Shown here: positions 18,243 to 27,386 of the stretch, in pieces
How the letters are laid out: the number at the start of each line of letters is the position of its first letter
How positions within the stretch are numbered: the first letter of the stretch is position 1
Assembly: GCA_944358435.1 (NCBI GenBank)
Contig: CALVRD010000005.1
Location: forward strand, 1 to 39,149
Length of the DNA stretch: 39,149 bases
DNA from: an uncultured Bacilli bacterium
GTDB lineage: Bacteria; Bacillota_I; Bacilli_A; RF39; UBA660
Direction of reading: 5' to 3'
Translations under genes and position numbers: made by a program
Notes under the pieces: model-generated
Told to the model about the DNA's origin: nothing
Database searches by the model: none
Seen by the model: the letters and a program-made list of their open reading frames with translations, nothing else

Positions 18243-18946
18243 TGGAAAAGCCAATATATCCAAGTTATTATATGCGAATTACTCAAGGATACAATACCGG
18301 AACACATTTAGATAGTTTTGCTATAGATGAAGCTGGTAAAAATCAAGATATAGAGCCCTTACGTGCCCCATTTACAGGAATAATAAAAAAGATATATACT
18401 GCTGATGCCAATGAAGTATGGCTTGAAAGTATTGAACCGGTTGAATATCCTGATGGAACAATTGATTATATGACAATAATGTTTGCTCACTCAAATAATG
18501 TATCAAATTTATTTGTTGGAAAAAAAATTAATCAAGGCGAAGAATTTTACTCAGAAGGAACAAAAGGAAATGCTACAGGAAATCATTGCCATATTGAATG
18601 TGGAAAAGGAAAATTTGTAAACACAGGATGGTATAAAAATAGTGCAGGATATTATTCAATATATGGTGGAAAAAAGCCGGAAGAATGCTTGTGGATAGAT
18701 GATAAGATAACAATAATAAATAATAATGGATATAACTTCAAAAAAATAACTTCTGAAGAAAAAGTAGAAAAACCAGAAAGCGATATACCAGAAGATAAAC
18801 CAGATATAAAAGAACCTAATCCAAATAATCCACAGGAATCTGTGGAAAACAGTAAAGATACTCTTCCAAAAATAATTTTCACATGTTTAAAGGATGATTT
18901 ATATGGCATATATTTAAAAAAAGGCCAAAAACTATACCTAGAATAG
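18242..18946 (+). CDS. M23-family endolysin-like peptidase
   Basis: A 234-residue protein with an N-terminal peptidase M23 domain. The zinc-site residues appear as H22 and D29 in THLDSFAIDEAG, H83 in FAHS, and the HxH pair H115/H117 in GNHCHIEC. No signal peptide is present, as expected for a holin-dependent lysin. From about residue 170 there is a Pro/Glu/Asp/Lys-rich linker, then a hydrophobic C-terminal part (LPKIIFTCLKDDLYGIYL) that might be a wall-binding remnant. It is coupled to the holin-like gene. It should cleave peptide cross-links in peptidoglycan. The pair is either a prophage remnant or a domesticated lysis cassette. Confidence 0.82.
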   Translation: MEKPIYPSYYMRITQGYNTGTHLDSFAIDEAGKNQDIEPLRAPFTGIIKKIYTADANEVWLESIEPVEYPDGTIDYMTIMFAHSNNVSNLFVGKKINQGEEFYSEGTKGNATGNHCHIECGKGKFVNTGWYKNSAGYYSIYGGKKPEECLWIDDKITIINNNGYNFKKITSEEKVEKPESDIPEDKPDIKEPNPNNPQESVENSKDTLPKIIFTCLKDDLYGIYLKKGQKLYLE

Positions 18947-18956
18947 AATATTAAAA

Positions 18957-19008
18957 ATCTCAATGATGATGTATTACAATACCATACATCAAAATTGAGA
19001 TATTTTTT
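18957..19008. terminator. Bidirectional terminator, endolysin / ZIP
   Basis: ATCTCAAT (18957-18964) pairs with ATTGAGAT (18994-19001) and, inside it, GATGTAT (18968-18974) with ATACATC (18984-18990). A T tract follows on the plus strand and an A tract (T on minus) precedes it, so it can serve the two convergent genes. Confidence 0.88.
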
Positions 19009-19807
19009 ATCCTAAGGCTATATCTAAAATCATCATTACAGAAAATCCTATCAAAGTAAATAACGTTATTAAGTTTTTGTTTTTGCCACCTTGACTTTCA
19101 GGAATTAATTCGTTTACAACTACGTATATCATAGCACCAGCCGCTAGTGCTAAGAGAAATGGCAATAACGACTGAATTTTAAGGACTAGAAGTGCCCCTA
19201 AAACAGCAGCTATTGGCTCGACAATTCCGCTAAGCTGTCCTAAAAAAAATGCTTTAAAACTTGAAAACCCTTCTCTACGTAGAGGTAAACTGACTGCACT
19301 ACCTTCAGGAAAATTTTGCAGACCTATTCCTAATGCTAACGTTAAAGCTGAAACTAACGAAGCGCCATCAAGTCCATATGCAATTGATCCGAAGGCAACA
19401 CCAACTACTAATCCTTCTGGTATATTATGTAGAGTAATTGAAAAGACTAACATCAAAGATCGCTTATTTATGTTCTCTTCCAATAAATTACATCGCCTAG
19501 AAATAGCATCATAAATTTTATCTCCTAAAAATATTAATAATCCACCAGATAAGAATCCAACCGCCACAACAATCCATGATATCATTCCTAAATTATTCGC
19601 AATATCAATTGCTGGACTTAATAATGACCAAAATGATGCTGCAATCATAACTCCGCCTGAAAAACCTAATAATAGATCCATTATTGATCTTTTAATATCT
19701 CTAAAGCAAAATACCATTGCTGCCCCCAACATAGTTACACCCCAAGTAAAAATTGCTGCTAAAAATGCCTGCCAAACTGAAGACAATCCTAAAAAATAAT
19801 TTATCAT
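19007..19807 (-). CDS. ZIP-family metal transporter
   Basis: A 266-residue inner-membrane divalent-metal importer (zinc, possibly iron or manganese) of the GufA/ZupT-like branch. I chose the ATG at 19807 (MINYFLGLSSVWQA), six bases after GGTG; upstream in-frame ATGs at 19819 and 19897 would add an atypical N-terminus. The metal-binding motifs are TLHNIPEGLVVG in one helix and LQNFPEGSAVSLPL in the next; about eight hydrophobic helices are present. It stands alone, divergent from the ASCH pseudogene. Confidence 0.9.
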   Translation of the reverse strand: MINYFLGLSSVWQAFLAAIFTWGVTMLGAAMVFCFRDIKRSIMDLLLGFSGGVMIAASFWSLLSPAIDIANNLGMISWIVVAVGFLSGGLLIFLGDKIYDAISRRCNLLEENINKRSLMLVFSITLHNIPEGLVVGVAFGSIAYGLDGASLVSALTLALGIGLQNFPEGSAVSLPLRREGFSSFKAFFLGQLSGIVEPIAAVLGALLVLKIQSLLPFLLALAAGAMIYVVVNELIPESQGGKNKNLITLFTLIGFSVMMILDIALG

Positions 19808-19919
19808 AATAATCACCATTATAAAATATGCAAATAAATTACTCTGGTTTAGGCTGATATACATAAAATAATTTATCAACTTATGATATATTTGCATATA
19901 AGAAATAAGGATAATAATT

Positions 19920-20357
19920 ATGAAAGTGCTAAGTATTAAAGAACCATTTGCCAGTTTAATTAGTAACGTAATAAAGAAAATAGAAACAAGAAGTTAGAAA
20001 ACTAACTATCGAGGAGAATTATTTATTCATGCCAGTGCCAAAGGTGTTGATAAAGATTTTCTTAGAAATAATACTGTATTAAAACTAACAGAAAATATGA
20101 AGATAAATAATGGATATATAATATGTAGAGGTAATTTAATAGCCTGTATTTACATGGATAAAAATTTTATTAAGTATATTAAACAAAACCCAATAGAATA
20201 TAGTTGTGGTAAATATAAAATAAGAAGATATGCCTGGCTTTTTGAAAAAATAGAACCTATTCCTCCTACTTCAGCCAAAGGAAAATTAAATATCTGGAAC
20301 TTTAATGAAAAATATAAGTTAATAGAAAAAAGCATAGATAATCTTAAAACTAATTAA
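19920..20357 (+). pseudogene. ASCH-domain gene interrupted by one TAG
   Basis: From the ATG at 19920 (after AAGGATAA) the frame reads MKVLSIKEPFASLISN and continues to KKIETRS, then TAG at 19995-19997, then without a frame change KTNYRGELFIHASAK through to IRRYAWLFEKIEP and GKLNIWNF, ending at 20357. This is a complete ASCH (ASC-1 homology, RNA-binding) protein of about 145 residues. Relatives have Trp after ETRS, so TGG to TAG is the simplest event. The downstream part alone (from the ATG at 20097) would lack half the fold. TAG is an ordinary stop elsewhere in this window, so this is most likely a recent pseudogene. Confidence 0.82.
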
Positions 20358-20747
20358 TAATTTCAAAGTTTTAGATAACTTCAACAAATTGTTGTAATAT
20401 TAATGTTATTAAAAATGTGTAGTAAAAACATAAAACTTTATTTAACTAACATATTATAATTATTTATAATCAATTAAAAAAATTTCAATAGATTCGCTTC
20501 ATACTTATAGTTTATAAATAAAATATATGTAAATTTAGAACTTAAAGTAGATAGAAGTAAAACAGTAAAAATGCCCACTAGGCTGCTGAAGAAATTAATG
20601 ATAATATTGAGAAAACTTTGTTAAAATAAAACCAGCAATTTTTCATATCACTTATTAAATTAATAATTATAGCAATCACTTAATATATTAACGTAACAAT
20701 TGAAAATAATATATAAACTTAATGAATATACTACAACAGGTGATTAG
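20358..20747. other. AT-rich intergenic region with a coding remnant
   Basis: No intact gene. Around 20570-20627 a short plus-strand reading (AAEEINDNIEKTLLK before TAA) looks like the end of a decayed gene I cannot identify. The amidase binding site GGTGAT occupies the right end. No clear hairpin or promoter pair was found. Confidence 0.4.
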
Positions 20748-21419
20748 ATGCTAAAAAATAAATACAAGTCTTTATTAATAACTATCCTAATATTACTATT
20801 CTTATCAATTCAAATAATATCAGCTAAGAAGTTACCATTATCGAATATTATTATAACAATTGATCCTGGTCATGGTGGTCGAGACCCAGGAACCTCATAC
20901 AATTCTATCTTAGAAAAAGATATTAATCTTCAAATTGCCTTACAACTAGAAAAAAAACTTATTAATAAAGGAGCAACGGTCTATATGACTCGCCGTTCGG
21001 ACGTTGACTTATCTTCAATCTATGATTCTAAAAAGAAAAGAGGAGATTTATATCGGCGACTTTTACTTATAAAGGAAAATAAAAGTAATTTGTATATTTC
21101 AATTCACATAAATTGGTATGGTAACGCTAACTATCATGGAGCTGAAGTCTTATATAATCAAATTAATAAAGATAATAAGCTATTAGCTGAATCTATTATG
21201 AAAGAATTTAACAATAATTTAAAAAGTAATCGCAAAATACATACAACAGATTTATATATGTATAAAAATACTACAGTTCCCGGCGTACTTGTAGAATGCG
21301 GTTATTTATCAAATTATCAAGAAAGAAATTTATTACTTACAGAAGATTATCAAAAAAAATTATCCGAATCCATAACAAATGGAATTATTAATTATTTTAA
21401 ATTGATTACAAAATCTTGA
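20748..21419 (+). CDS. N-acetylmuramoyl-L-alanine amidase (Amidase_3)
   Basis: A 223-residue zinc amidase that cuts the bond between MurNAc and the stem peptide. An N-terminal hydrophobic stretch (SLLITILILLFLSIQIISA, residues 8-26) is a signal peptide or anchor. Zinc and catalytic residues are visible: H42 in DPGHGG, E56 in LEKD, H120 in YISIHIN and E183 in VLVECGYLSN. The domain plan is that of CwlD, but without other sporulation genes nearby I do not assign that role. AGGTGATTAG lies before the ATG. Confidence 0.92.
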   Translation: MLKNKYKSLLITILILLFLSIQIISAKKLPLSNIIITIDPGHGGRDPGTSYNSILEKDINLQIALQLEKKLINKGATVYMTRRSDVDLSSIYDSKKKRGDLYRRLLLIKENKSNLYISIHINWYGNANYHGAEVLYNQINKDNKLLAESIMKEFNNNLKSNRKIHTTDLYMYKNTTVPGVLVECGYLSNYQERNLLLTEDYQKKLSESITNGIINYFKLITKS

Positions 21420-21463
21420 TTATTTAATCAGTCTTCCTATATAATGATATTGGTGAAGTATAA

Positions 21464-21952
21464 ATGAAAAGAAGAAGTAAAGAAAACTATTATCTAGATA
21501 TTGCTGAAGCAGTTTTAAATAGAAGTACTTGTTTACGAAGAAATTTTGGAGCAGTAATTGTCAAAAATGACGAAATAATAAGTACTGGATACAATGGAGC
21601 TCCTAGAGGAAGAAAAAATTGCGCAGATTTAGATTTTTGTATGCGTGAAAAACTAGAAGTACCTCGTGGTGAAAGATATGAACTATGTCGTAGTATTCAT
21701 GCTGAACAAAATGCCATTATAAGTGCCAGCAGAAGGGATTTACTAGATTCAACACTATATTTAGTTGGAAAAGAACATAAAACTGGTGAATATATAAAGA
21801 ACCCAGCCCCATGTATGTTCTGTAAGCGTTTCATAATAAATGCCGGTATAAAAAAAGTGGTATTACGAGATGATGAAGACCATTATACTGTGATAGATAC
21901 TGATGAGTACATCAAAAATGATGATTCATTAGAAGGAAAGTTTGGTTATTAA
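21464..21952 (+). CDS. Deoxycytidylate deaminase (ComEB-like)
   Basis: A 162-residue dCMP deaminase, converting dCMP to dUMP for thymidylate synthesis. Zinc site: H79 and the proton-shuttling E81 in SIHAEQNAI, with C117 and C120 in APCMFCKR. NFGAVIVKNDEIISTGYNGAPRG is the typical N-terminal half. It is the same family as ComEB, which in Bacillus lies in the competence comE locus, but no competence genes are adjacent. GGTGAAG precedes the ATG. Confidence 0.93.
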   Translation: MKRRSKENYYLDIAEAVLNRSTCLRRNFGAVIVKNDEIISTGYNGAPRGRKNCADLDFCMREKLEVPRGERYELCRSIHAEQNAIISASRRDLLDSTLYLVGKEHKTGEYIKNPAPCMFCKRFIINAGIKKVVLRDDEDHYTVIDTDEYIKNDDSLEGKFGY

Positions 21953-21956
21953 TGAT

Positions 21957-21990
21957 ATAAAAGATCAGGAAAAAACTTGATCTTTTCTTT
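21957..21990 (+). terminator. Terminator after the dCMP deaminase
   Basis: AAAAGATCA (21959-21967) pairs with TGATCTTTT (21978-21986), then CTTTT. Confidence 0.88.
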
Positions 21991-22004
21991 TAAAAAATAA
22001 TGTA

Positions 22005-22044
22005 TTGTAAAAATACCAAAAAAAAGCTATAATTAACCTATAAT
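22005..22044 (+). promoter_or_regulatory. Promoter(s) of the type VII cluster
   Basis: TTGTAA (22005-22010), 17-base spacer, TATAAT (22028-22033). A second TATAAT at 22039-22044 lies 11 bases downstream without an obvious -35 box, so there may be two starts. The EssC start is 25-36 bases away. Confidence 0.78.
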
Positions 22045-22068
22045 AGAATAATAACGGGGTGATTTCTA

Positions 22069-25000
22069 GTGATAGTTAGACTTATCAAAAAGACTAAAAT
22101 CTATAACTTTACACTACCAACTCACGTATCTGGAAATTATTGGATAACTGACAATGATTATTTAGGTAACATTAGAAATCTAATTAATGTTGAAGAGCAT
22201 GAAGGTCAATGGAAAATAAAAAGTGACTTTGAAACAAAAATTATGAGCGGTGAAAATGAAATTGAATCAGCTATTTTAAAGGAATACAGTCTATACTTTT
22301 TAAAAATCAATACTGACAACGAATATGTTATTTTGTACTGTTCTCCAACCAGTGATCAAAACATCAAAAGACTTCATATAAAAAATGAAGGAGAAGTAAC
22401 AATAGGTAATGATATAACAGCCAATATAAATTATAATTATCCGCTAGTTTCTAAGCAACAAGCTAAATTAATCTACAGCAATGGTAAGTGGATGATTCAA
22501 GATTTAAATAGTAGATATGGAACATACGTTAATAATAATTCCATAACTTCAGCTAATTTAGAGTATGGAGATATTGTTTTTATAATGGGTTTAAAACTAG
22601 TAGTAATGAAAGATATGGTAATCATTAATAATATTGGTAACCTAGTAAATTATGATTCTAGAATATTTGCTGAAGAATATTCATTGATTCAGCGCCAAAC
22701 TGAAATGGATAATCCTGATGAAGAAACGATCGAATTTTACAAGGAAGACGATTATTTTTATCGTGCACCACGTTTTAAAACAAAAATTGAACCAGTAAAT
22801 ATAAATATTGATAGCCCACCAGGAAAACCAAATGAAGACAAAACCCCCTTAATTTATACAGTTGGGCCAATGTTAACAATGGCAACTATGTCAGCTTCAA
22901 CGGGAGTTACGGCATTAAATAGTGTCTTGGAGGGTACTAAAGACTTTAAAGAAGTTGCTCCAACCATAATATCTTCTTTAGTTATGCTTTCAGCAATGTT
23001 ATTGTGGCCAATGTTGTCAAAAAGATATCAGCGAAAAGAAGTCAAGAAGCAAGAAGCTTTACGCCAAGAAAAATATACGGAATATGTTAAGTCAAAACGT
23101 GCAGAAATTCAAACGGAAATTAAAACTCAACGTGAAATACTAATTGATAACTACTTACCACTTCAAGAAACTAAAGAAATAATATATTCAAAAAAGAGAA
23201 ATCTTTGGGAAAGAGAAATTGATCAAGCCGACTTCTTAGATTTAAGACTGGGCATTGGTACAACTGAATTAGAAGGAACCATTAATTTCCCTCAAGAACA
23301 TTTTTCCCTAACTGATGATAATTTATTAAATGAAGTATACAAGTTGGGTGCCGAATCAAGACTGATTGAAAATGTACCTATATCTTTATCATTTGTTTAT
23401 AACAATATAACGGCTATTATTGGTAACGCTGCTAATAAAAAACAATTTATTGATGGATTAATACTACAAATGCTTACATACCATAGTTACGATGATTTAA
23501 AAATTGTTATTCTAACAAACTCAAAGAATGCCACAAACTGGGAATATTTAAAAATAGCTCCTCACTGCTGGAACGATGAAAAAAGTGCCAGATATTATGC
23601 TACTAACTTAGATGAGGCAAAGGAAATATCCTTAGTTTTAGAGCAAGAATTACAAGCTAGAAAATATAAAGATGTAAATGGAAATCGAGAGCTAAATGAC
23701 GCTGACTACAAGAAATATAAACCATATTATGTCATAATCACAGATGATTATAAACTTGTCAGAAACGTAGAAATAGTAAAAGATGTTGCTGAATTATCAA
23801 TTAATGTTGGATTTAGCTTAATTGTAGTAAGTCCAAGACTAGTTAATATCCCAAACGAATGTAAGACATTTATTAGTATTGGTGATAAAAAGTCCGGAAT
23901 TTTTGAAAATGAACTTGTATCTAATAGACAAAAAGAATTTGTTGCTGATATTGATCCAAGTTTAAATATGTATGAATGCTGTAAAGCTTTAGCCAATATA
24001 CCAATTGATATTGAAAAAGAGCAACAAAAATTACCATCAAGTGTAACTTTTCTTGAAATGTATAATGTTGGTATGGTTGAACAACTAAATATTCTAAATC
24101 GCTGGAAAAATAATGATCCAACTAAAACACTTCAAACTCCAGTCGGTTTTGACAAATCACACGAATTATTTAAACTCGATTTACATGAAAAAGCTCATGG
24201 ACCACATGGTTTAATTGCTGGTATGACTGGTTCTGGTAAATCAGAATTTATAATTACTTATATTTTATCAATGGCTTTAAATTACCACCCTTATGAAGTT
24301 TCATTCGTCTTAATCGATTATAAAGGTGGAGGCTTAACAGGAGCATTTGAAAATAAAGAAACTGGTATGAAGTTACCTCATTTAGCTGGAACAATTACCA
24401 ACCTAGACACAGTTGAAATGAACCGTTCCTTAGCATCAATCCAAAGTGAGTTAAGAAAACGTCAAAGATTGTTTAATGAAGCGCGTGATAAATTAGATGA
24501 AAGTACAATTGATATCTACAAATATCAAGGTTTATACCGAAAAGGTCTTGTTGATAAACCAATCTCTCATTTATTTATTATAAGTGATGAGTTTGCCGAA
24601 TTAAAAGATCAACGACCAGATTTCATGGATCAGTTAATTTCTACTGCTCGTATTGGTCGTTCCCTAGGTGTTCACTTGATTCTTGCCACTCAGAAACCTG
24701 CCGGAGTTGTTAATGATCAAATTTGGTCAAACTCAAAATTCCGTGTCTGCTTAAAAGTACAAGATAAATCAGATAGTATGGATATGATTAAATGTCCTGA
24801 TGCTGCTTCCTTAAAACAAACAGGTAGATTTTATCTTCAAGTTGGTTATAATGAATTATTTGCTCAAGGACAAGCTGCTTGGACTGGTGCTCAATATTAT
24901 CCAACTGAAAAAAGAAAGAAAAAAGTCGATCAAACTATTTCAATTGTTGATAATACTGGAAATATCATTAAAAGCTTGGATAATAAACAAAACGAAGTAC

Positions 25001-26646
25001 AAGTTATATCTAAAGGCGAAGAAATTACAAGTATTATAAAATACATTGTCGAAGAAGCAAAACAAGAAAAAATTTCAATAGAGCAATTATGGTTAGATAG
25101 AATACCTAATGTTATATATACAGAAGATTTAAAAGAAAAATATAACTATAAGATTATTAAAAATAATATTAGACCAATTATAGGTGAATATGATGACCCT
25201 GATAATCAAATGCAAAGTCTTTTAACTTTACCAATATCTAATGGCGGAAATACAATTATCTTTGGAGCCGCTGGTAGTGGTAAAGAATTAATGATTACTT
25301 CTATTGTCTATTCATCTATTACTAGTCATGATTCAAAAGAAATAAATTTCTATATACTAGACTTTGGTGCTGAAACATTAACCATGTTTAGAAATGCTCC
25401 TCATGTTGGTGATGTATTATTATCAAATGAAAACGAAAAAATAGGTAATTTATTAAAAATGGTTATGCAAATAGCCGACGAGAGGAAGAAACTATTCTTA
25501 GAATATAACGGATCATATGATTTCTACATAAATCATGGTGGAAAACAAATACCATTAATTGTCATTATAATTAATAATATTGAAGGATTCATGGAATTAT
25601 ATCCAGAGTATGAGGATATAATAGGTCAATTGACAAGAGAGTGCCCAAAATATGGTATAAACTTTATTGTAAGTACCAATGGACCAAATACTATAAGATA
25701 CCGTTTACGCCAAAATTTTGCTCAAAATGTTGTATTACAATTTAATGATCCAAGTGACTATGCCAGTGTTATACCTGGGGTAAGAAAAAAGGAACCATCT
25801 AAAGCCTTTGGACGTGGATTAATTGGACTAGGTGGAATATATGAATTTCAAACTGCTTATCCATTTAAAGAGGAACGTTTATCTGATTACATAAAAGTAA
25901 TTAGTATTAAGCTAAATGAAATTTGTAGTTATAAAGCTAAGAAGATTCCAATCTTGCCAGCAGTAGTAACAGAGGAAGATGTTAAAACTGCTTTGAGAGG
26001 TCTAACAAGAATTCCAGTTGGAATTACAAAGGAAACTTTGGAAATTGCAACAATAAGCTTAAAGAAGGGCATATTTAATGTCTCAGGAGAAGATATTACT
26101 TTAGCTGGTGACTTCCTATTAGCAGTTACTAAAATGATTTCAAATATTTCAAATACAAAGTGTATCATTCTAGATGCTGCAGATATATTAGGTGAGGCCA
26201 CACCAGAAAATATTATTCATGATAGTGGAAGCTGCCAAAAAGGACTAGAAGCTTTAATAAACGATATTTCTACAAAAGAACAACAAGGATTAGACTATAC
26301 AACAATTTGTGTAATTGCTGGAATTAATAGTTTCTTATCTAAGCTAGATATTGGAAAAAAAACAGAGTTTACAAATATTATTGATAACGCATTAAAAAAT
26401 GGTAAATTTAAATTGATTATTGCTGATGTAATTGATAATATCAAAGGAATTAGTTACGATGCTTGGTATAAAAATAATTCAGATTTATCAGAAGGTATAT
26501 GGATTGGTAATGGAATTTCAAATCAATTCACATTTAAAATTACTACAAATTCAAGAGTTCTTCGTCAAGAACTACAGCCAAAATTTGGATTTGTTATTGA
26601 AAAAGGAAAAGCTAGTGTCATAAAATTGCTTTCAAACGAAGGGTGA
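22069..26646 (+). CDS. essC: Type VIIb secretion ATPase EssC-like
   Basis: A 1525-residue FtsK/SpoIIIE-type motor of the Bacillota type VII secretion system. It starts at GTG after CGGGGTGAT. Order: N-terminal domain and an FHA domain (about 95-200; DLNSRYGTYVNNNSI); two membrane segments near 262-282 and 296-315 (GPMLTMATMSAS, SLVMLSAMLLWPML); ATPase 1 with Walker A GMTGSGKS (about 717) and Walker B FIISDEF (about 834); ATPase 2 with P-loop GAAGSGKE (about 1065) but IIINNIEG where Walker B should have Asp; ATPase 3 (about 1310-1525) without a P-loop. Only the first motor looks fully active, as is common in EssC. The substrate-docking C-terminus is complete. It heads a four-gene unit. Confidence 0.93.
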   Translation: MIVRLIKKTKIYNFTLPTHVSGNYWITDNDYLGNIRNLINVEEHEGQWKIKSDFETKIMSGENEIESAILKEYSLYFLKINTDNEYVILYCSPTSDQNIKRLHIKNEGEVTIGNDITANINYNYPLVSKQQAKLIYSNGKWMIQDLNSRYGTYVNNNSITSANLEYGDIVFIMGLKLVVMKDMVIINNIGNLVNYDSRIFAEEYSLIQRQTEMDNPDEETIEFYKEDDYFYRAPRFKTKIEPVNINIDSPPGKPNEDKTPLIYTVGPMLTMATMSASTGVTALNSVLEGTKDFKEVAPTIISSLVMLSAMLLWPMLSKRYQRKEVKKQEALRQEKYTEYVKSKRAEIQTEIKTQREILIDNYLPLQETKEIIYSKKRNLWEREIDQADFLDLRLGIGTTELEGTINFPQEHFSLTDDNLLNEVYKLGAESRLIENVPISLSFVYNNITAIIGNAANKKQFIDGLILQMLTYHSYDDLKIVILTNSKNATNWEYLKIAPHCWNDEKSARYYATNLDEAKEISLVLEQELQARKYKDVNGNRELNDADYKKYKPYYVIITDDYKLVRNVEIVKDVAELSINVGFSLIVVSPRLVNIPNECKTFISIGDKKSGIFENELVSNRQKEFVADIDPSLNMYECCKALANIPIDIEKEQQKLPSSVTFLEMYNVGMVEQLNILNRWKNNDPTKTLQTPVGFDKSHELFKLDLHEKAHGPHGLIAGMTGSGKSEFIITYILSMALNYHPYEVSFVLIDYKGGGLTGAFENKETGMKLPHLAGTITNLDTVEMNRSLASIQSELRKRQRLFNEARDKLDESTIDIYKYQGLYRKGLVDKPISHLFIISDEFAELKDQRPDFMDQLISTARIGRSLGVHLILATQKPAGVVNDQIWSNSKFRVCLKVQDKSDSMDMIKCPDAASLKQTGRFYLQVGYNELFAQGQAAWTGAQYYPTEKRKKKVDQTISIVDNTGNIIKSLDNKQNEVQVISKGEEITSIIKYIVEEAKQEKISIEQLWLDRIPNVIYTEDLKEKYNYKIIKNNIRPIIGEYDDPDNQMQSLLTLPISNGGNTIIFGAAGSGKELMITSIVYSSITSHDSKEINFYILDFGAETLTMFRNAPHVGDVLLSNENEKIGNLLKMVMQIADERKKLFLEYNGSYDFYINHGGKQIPLIVIIINNIEGFMELYPEYEDIIGQLTRECPKYGINFIVSTNGPNTIRYRLRQNFAQNVVLQFNDPSDYASVIPGVRKKEPSKAFGRGLIGLGGIYEFQTAYPFKEERLSDYIKVISIKLNEICSYKAKKIPILPAVVTEEDVKTALRGLTRIPVGITKETLEIATISLKKGIFNVSGEDITLAGDFLLAVTKMISNISNTKCIILDAADILGEATPENIIHDSGSCQKGLEALINDISTKEQQGLDYTTICVIAGINSFLSKLDIGKKTEFTNIIDNALKNGKFKLIIADVIDNIKGISYDAWYKNNSDLSEGIWIGNGISNQFTFKITTNSRVLRQELQPKFGFVIEKGKASVIKLLSNEG

Positions 26647-26654
26647 TATAATAT

Positions 26655-26909
26655 ATGAAAAATAAAATATTAATAGGTCTTTGCGTACCACTAATAGAAA
26701 AAAATTATGATATATATATACCCGTAAATAAAAAGATAGGCACAATCAAAAAATTAATTGAAGAATGCCTAGTAGAACTAACTGATGGTAGCTATAAAAT
26801 AAAAGAAGATTCTAATTTTTATAGTAAAGAAACTGGTCAAATCTATGATGTAAATAAAAGTGTTAGAGAAACAGATTTAAAGAATGGTTCTAAAATCATA
26901 CTGATTTAA
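26655..26909 (+). CDS. esaB: YukD/EsaB-like ubiquitin-fold protein
   Basis: An 84-residue small protein matching the size and layout of YukD/EsaB, the ubiquitin-like cytosolic component of type VIIb secretion: two beta strands (ILIGLCVPLIEKNYDIYIPV), a helix (IGTIKKLIEECLVEL), and the terminal strand LKNGSKIILI. It starts nine bases after essC, with GGGTGAT as the site. The fold reading is from pattern; sequence identity to YukD is low, but the neighbourhood supports it. Confidence 0.8.
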   Translation: MKNKILIGLCVPLIEKNYDIYIPVNKKIGTIKKLIEECLVELTDGSYKIKEDSNFYSKETGQIYDVNKSVRETDLKNGSKIILI

Positions 26910-26919
26910 GGAGGTATTT

Positions 26920-27150
26920 ATGTCAGAATACAATCAATATGTAGATGCTGTAAATAAAATTTTTGAGCATATTACAAATCTAAAAGTAGCAATAATCGAT
27001 CAAGATAATTTATCTGCTATAGAAAATATTGAATCATATAAACAAATTGTTATTGACAATGCCGAAATGTTTTCTAATTCAAAAATAAATCCCTCAGAAG
27101 TTGTTAATGCAAAGGATGAAGATTTGGAGGATGTTGGAATAGATGATTAA
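26920..27150 (+). CDS. Small acidic helical protein in the type VII cluster
   Basis: A 76-residue protein I do not recognise. It is helical with a heptad-like pattern (YVDAVNKIFEHITNLKVAI) and an acidic end (NAKDEDLEDVGIDD). There is no signal peptide, no WXG motif and no clear YxxxD/E export tail, so it is not an obvious WXG100 substrate. AAGGAGGT precedes the ATG; it overlaps the next gene by eight bases. Candidates are a targeting factor, a chaperone-like partner or a diverged secreted helical hairpin. Confidence 0.8.
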   Translation: MSEYNQYVDAVNKIFEHITNLKVAIIDQDNLSAIENIESYKQIVIDNAEMFSNSKINPSEVVNAKDEDLEDVGIDD

Positions 27151-27361
27151 TGAAATGTCATATGAGGAGATTTTATCAGCCTCTCAAGATATGAAAAACT
27201 GCTGCCAAGTTATAAGCAACTTAATTAAAAATAAAAACATTCCAGACTTAGAAGACTTTGTAGCAAGCGTTGACACATATACAAAATATTTAGATAATAC
27301 CATTGAATTAATGGTTTCGGCTGATAAGGCCTTAAAAGGATTAGTAGAATCAAAAAAATAG
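27143..27361 (+). CDS. Small helical protein in the type VII cluster
   Basis: A 72-residue helical protein of unknown family, starting inside the end of the previous gene. A predicted helix-turn-helix hairpin is suggested: SYEEILSASQDMKNCCQVI, a turn at KNKNIPDLE, then TYTKYLDNTIELMVSADKAL. Hairpin shape and size resemble WXG100-like proteins but the WXG motif is absent and the turn holds IPDLE. It ends at the bidirectional terminator. Being encoded with the 76-residue protein in an overlapping pair suggests the two work together. Confidence 0.8.
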   Translation: MINEMSYEEILSASQDMKNCCQVISNLIKNKNIPDLEDFVASVDTYTKYLDNTIELMVSADKALKGLVESKK

Positions 27362-27386
27362 AGCTTTCATTATGGAAGCTCTTTTA
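27352..27386. terminator. Bidirectional terminator
   Basis: AGAGCTTTC (27360-27368) pairs with GGAAGCTCT (27374-27382) around ATTAT, with TTT after it on plus and an A run before it (T run on minus). It ends the type VII operon and the convergent SpoIID-like gene. Confidence 0.88.

Noticed and set aside
19920-20357. Recoded TAG (read-through or reassigned codon) in the ASCH gene
   Set aside because: TAG ends conserved genes such as rpmC and rpsK, and TGG is used for Trp everywhere, so TAG is a normal stop; no suppressor tRNA is visible.
26920-27361. WXG100 (EsxA-like) secreted proteins
   Set aside because: Length and helicity fit, but neither protein has a WXG motif in the turn or a clear YxxxD/E tail, so I left the function open.
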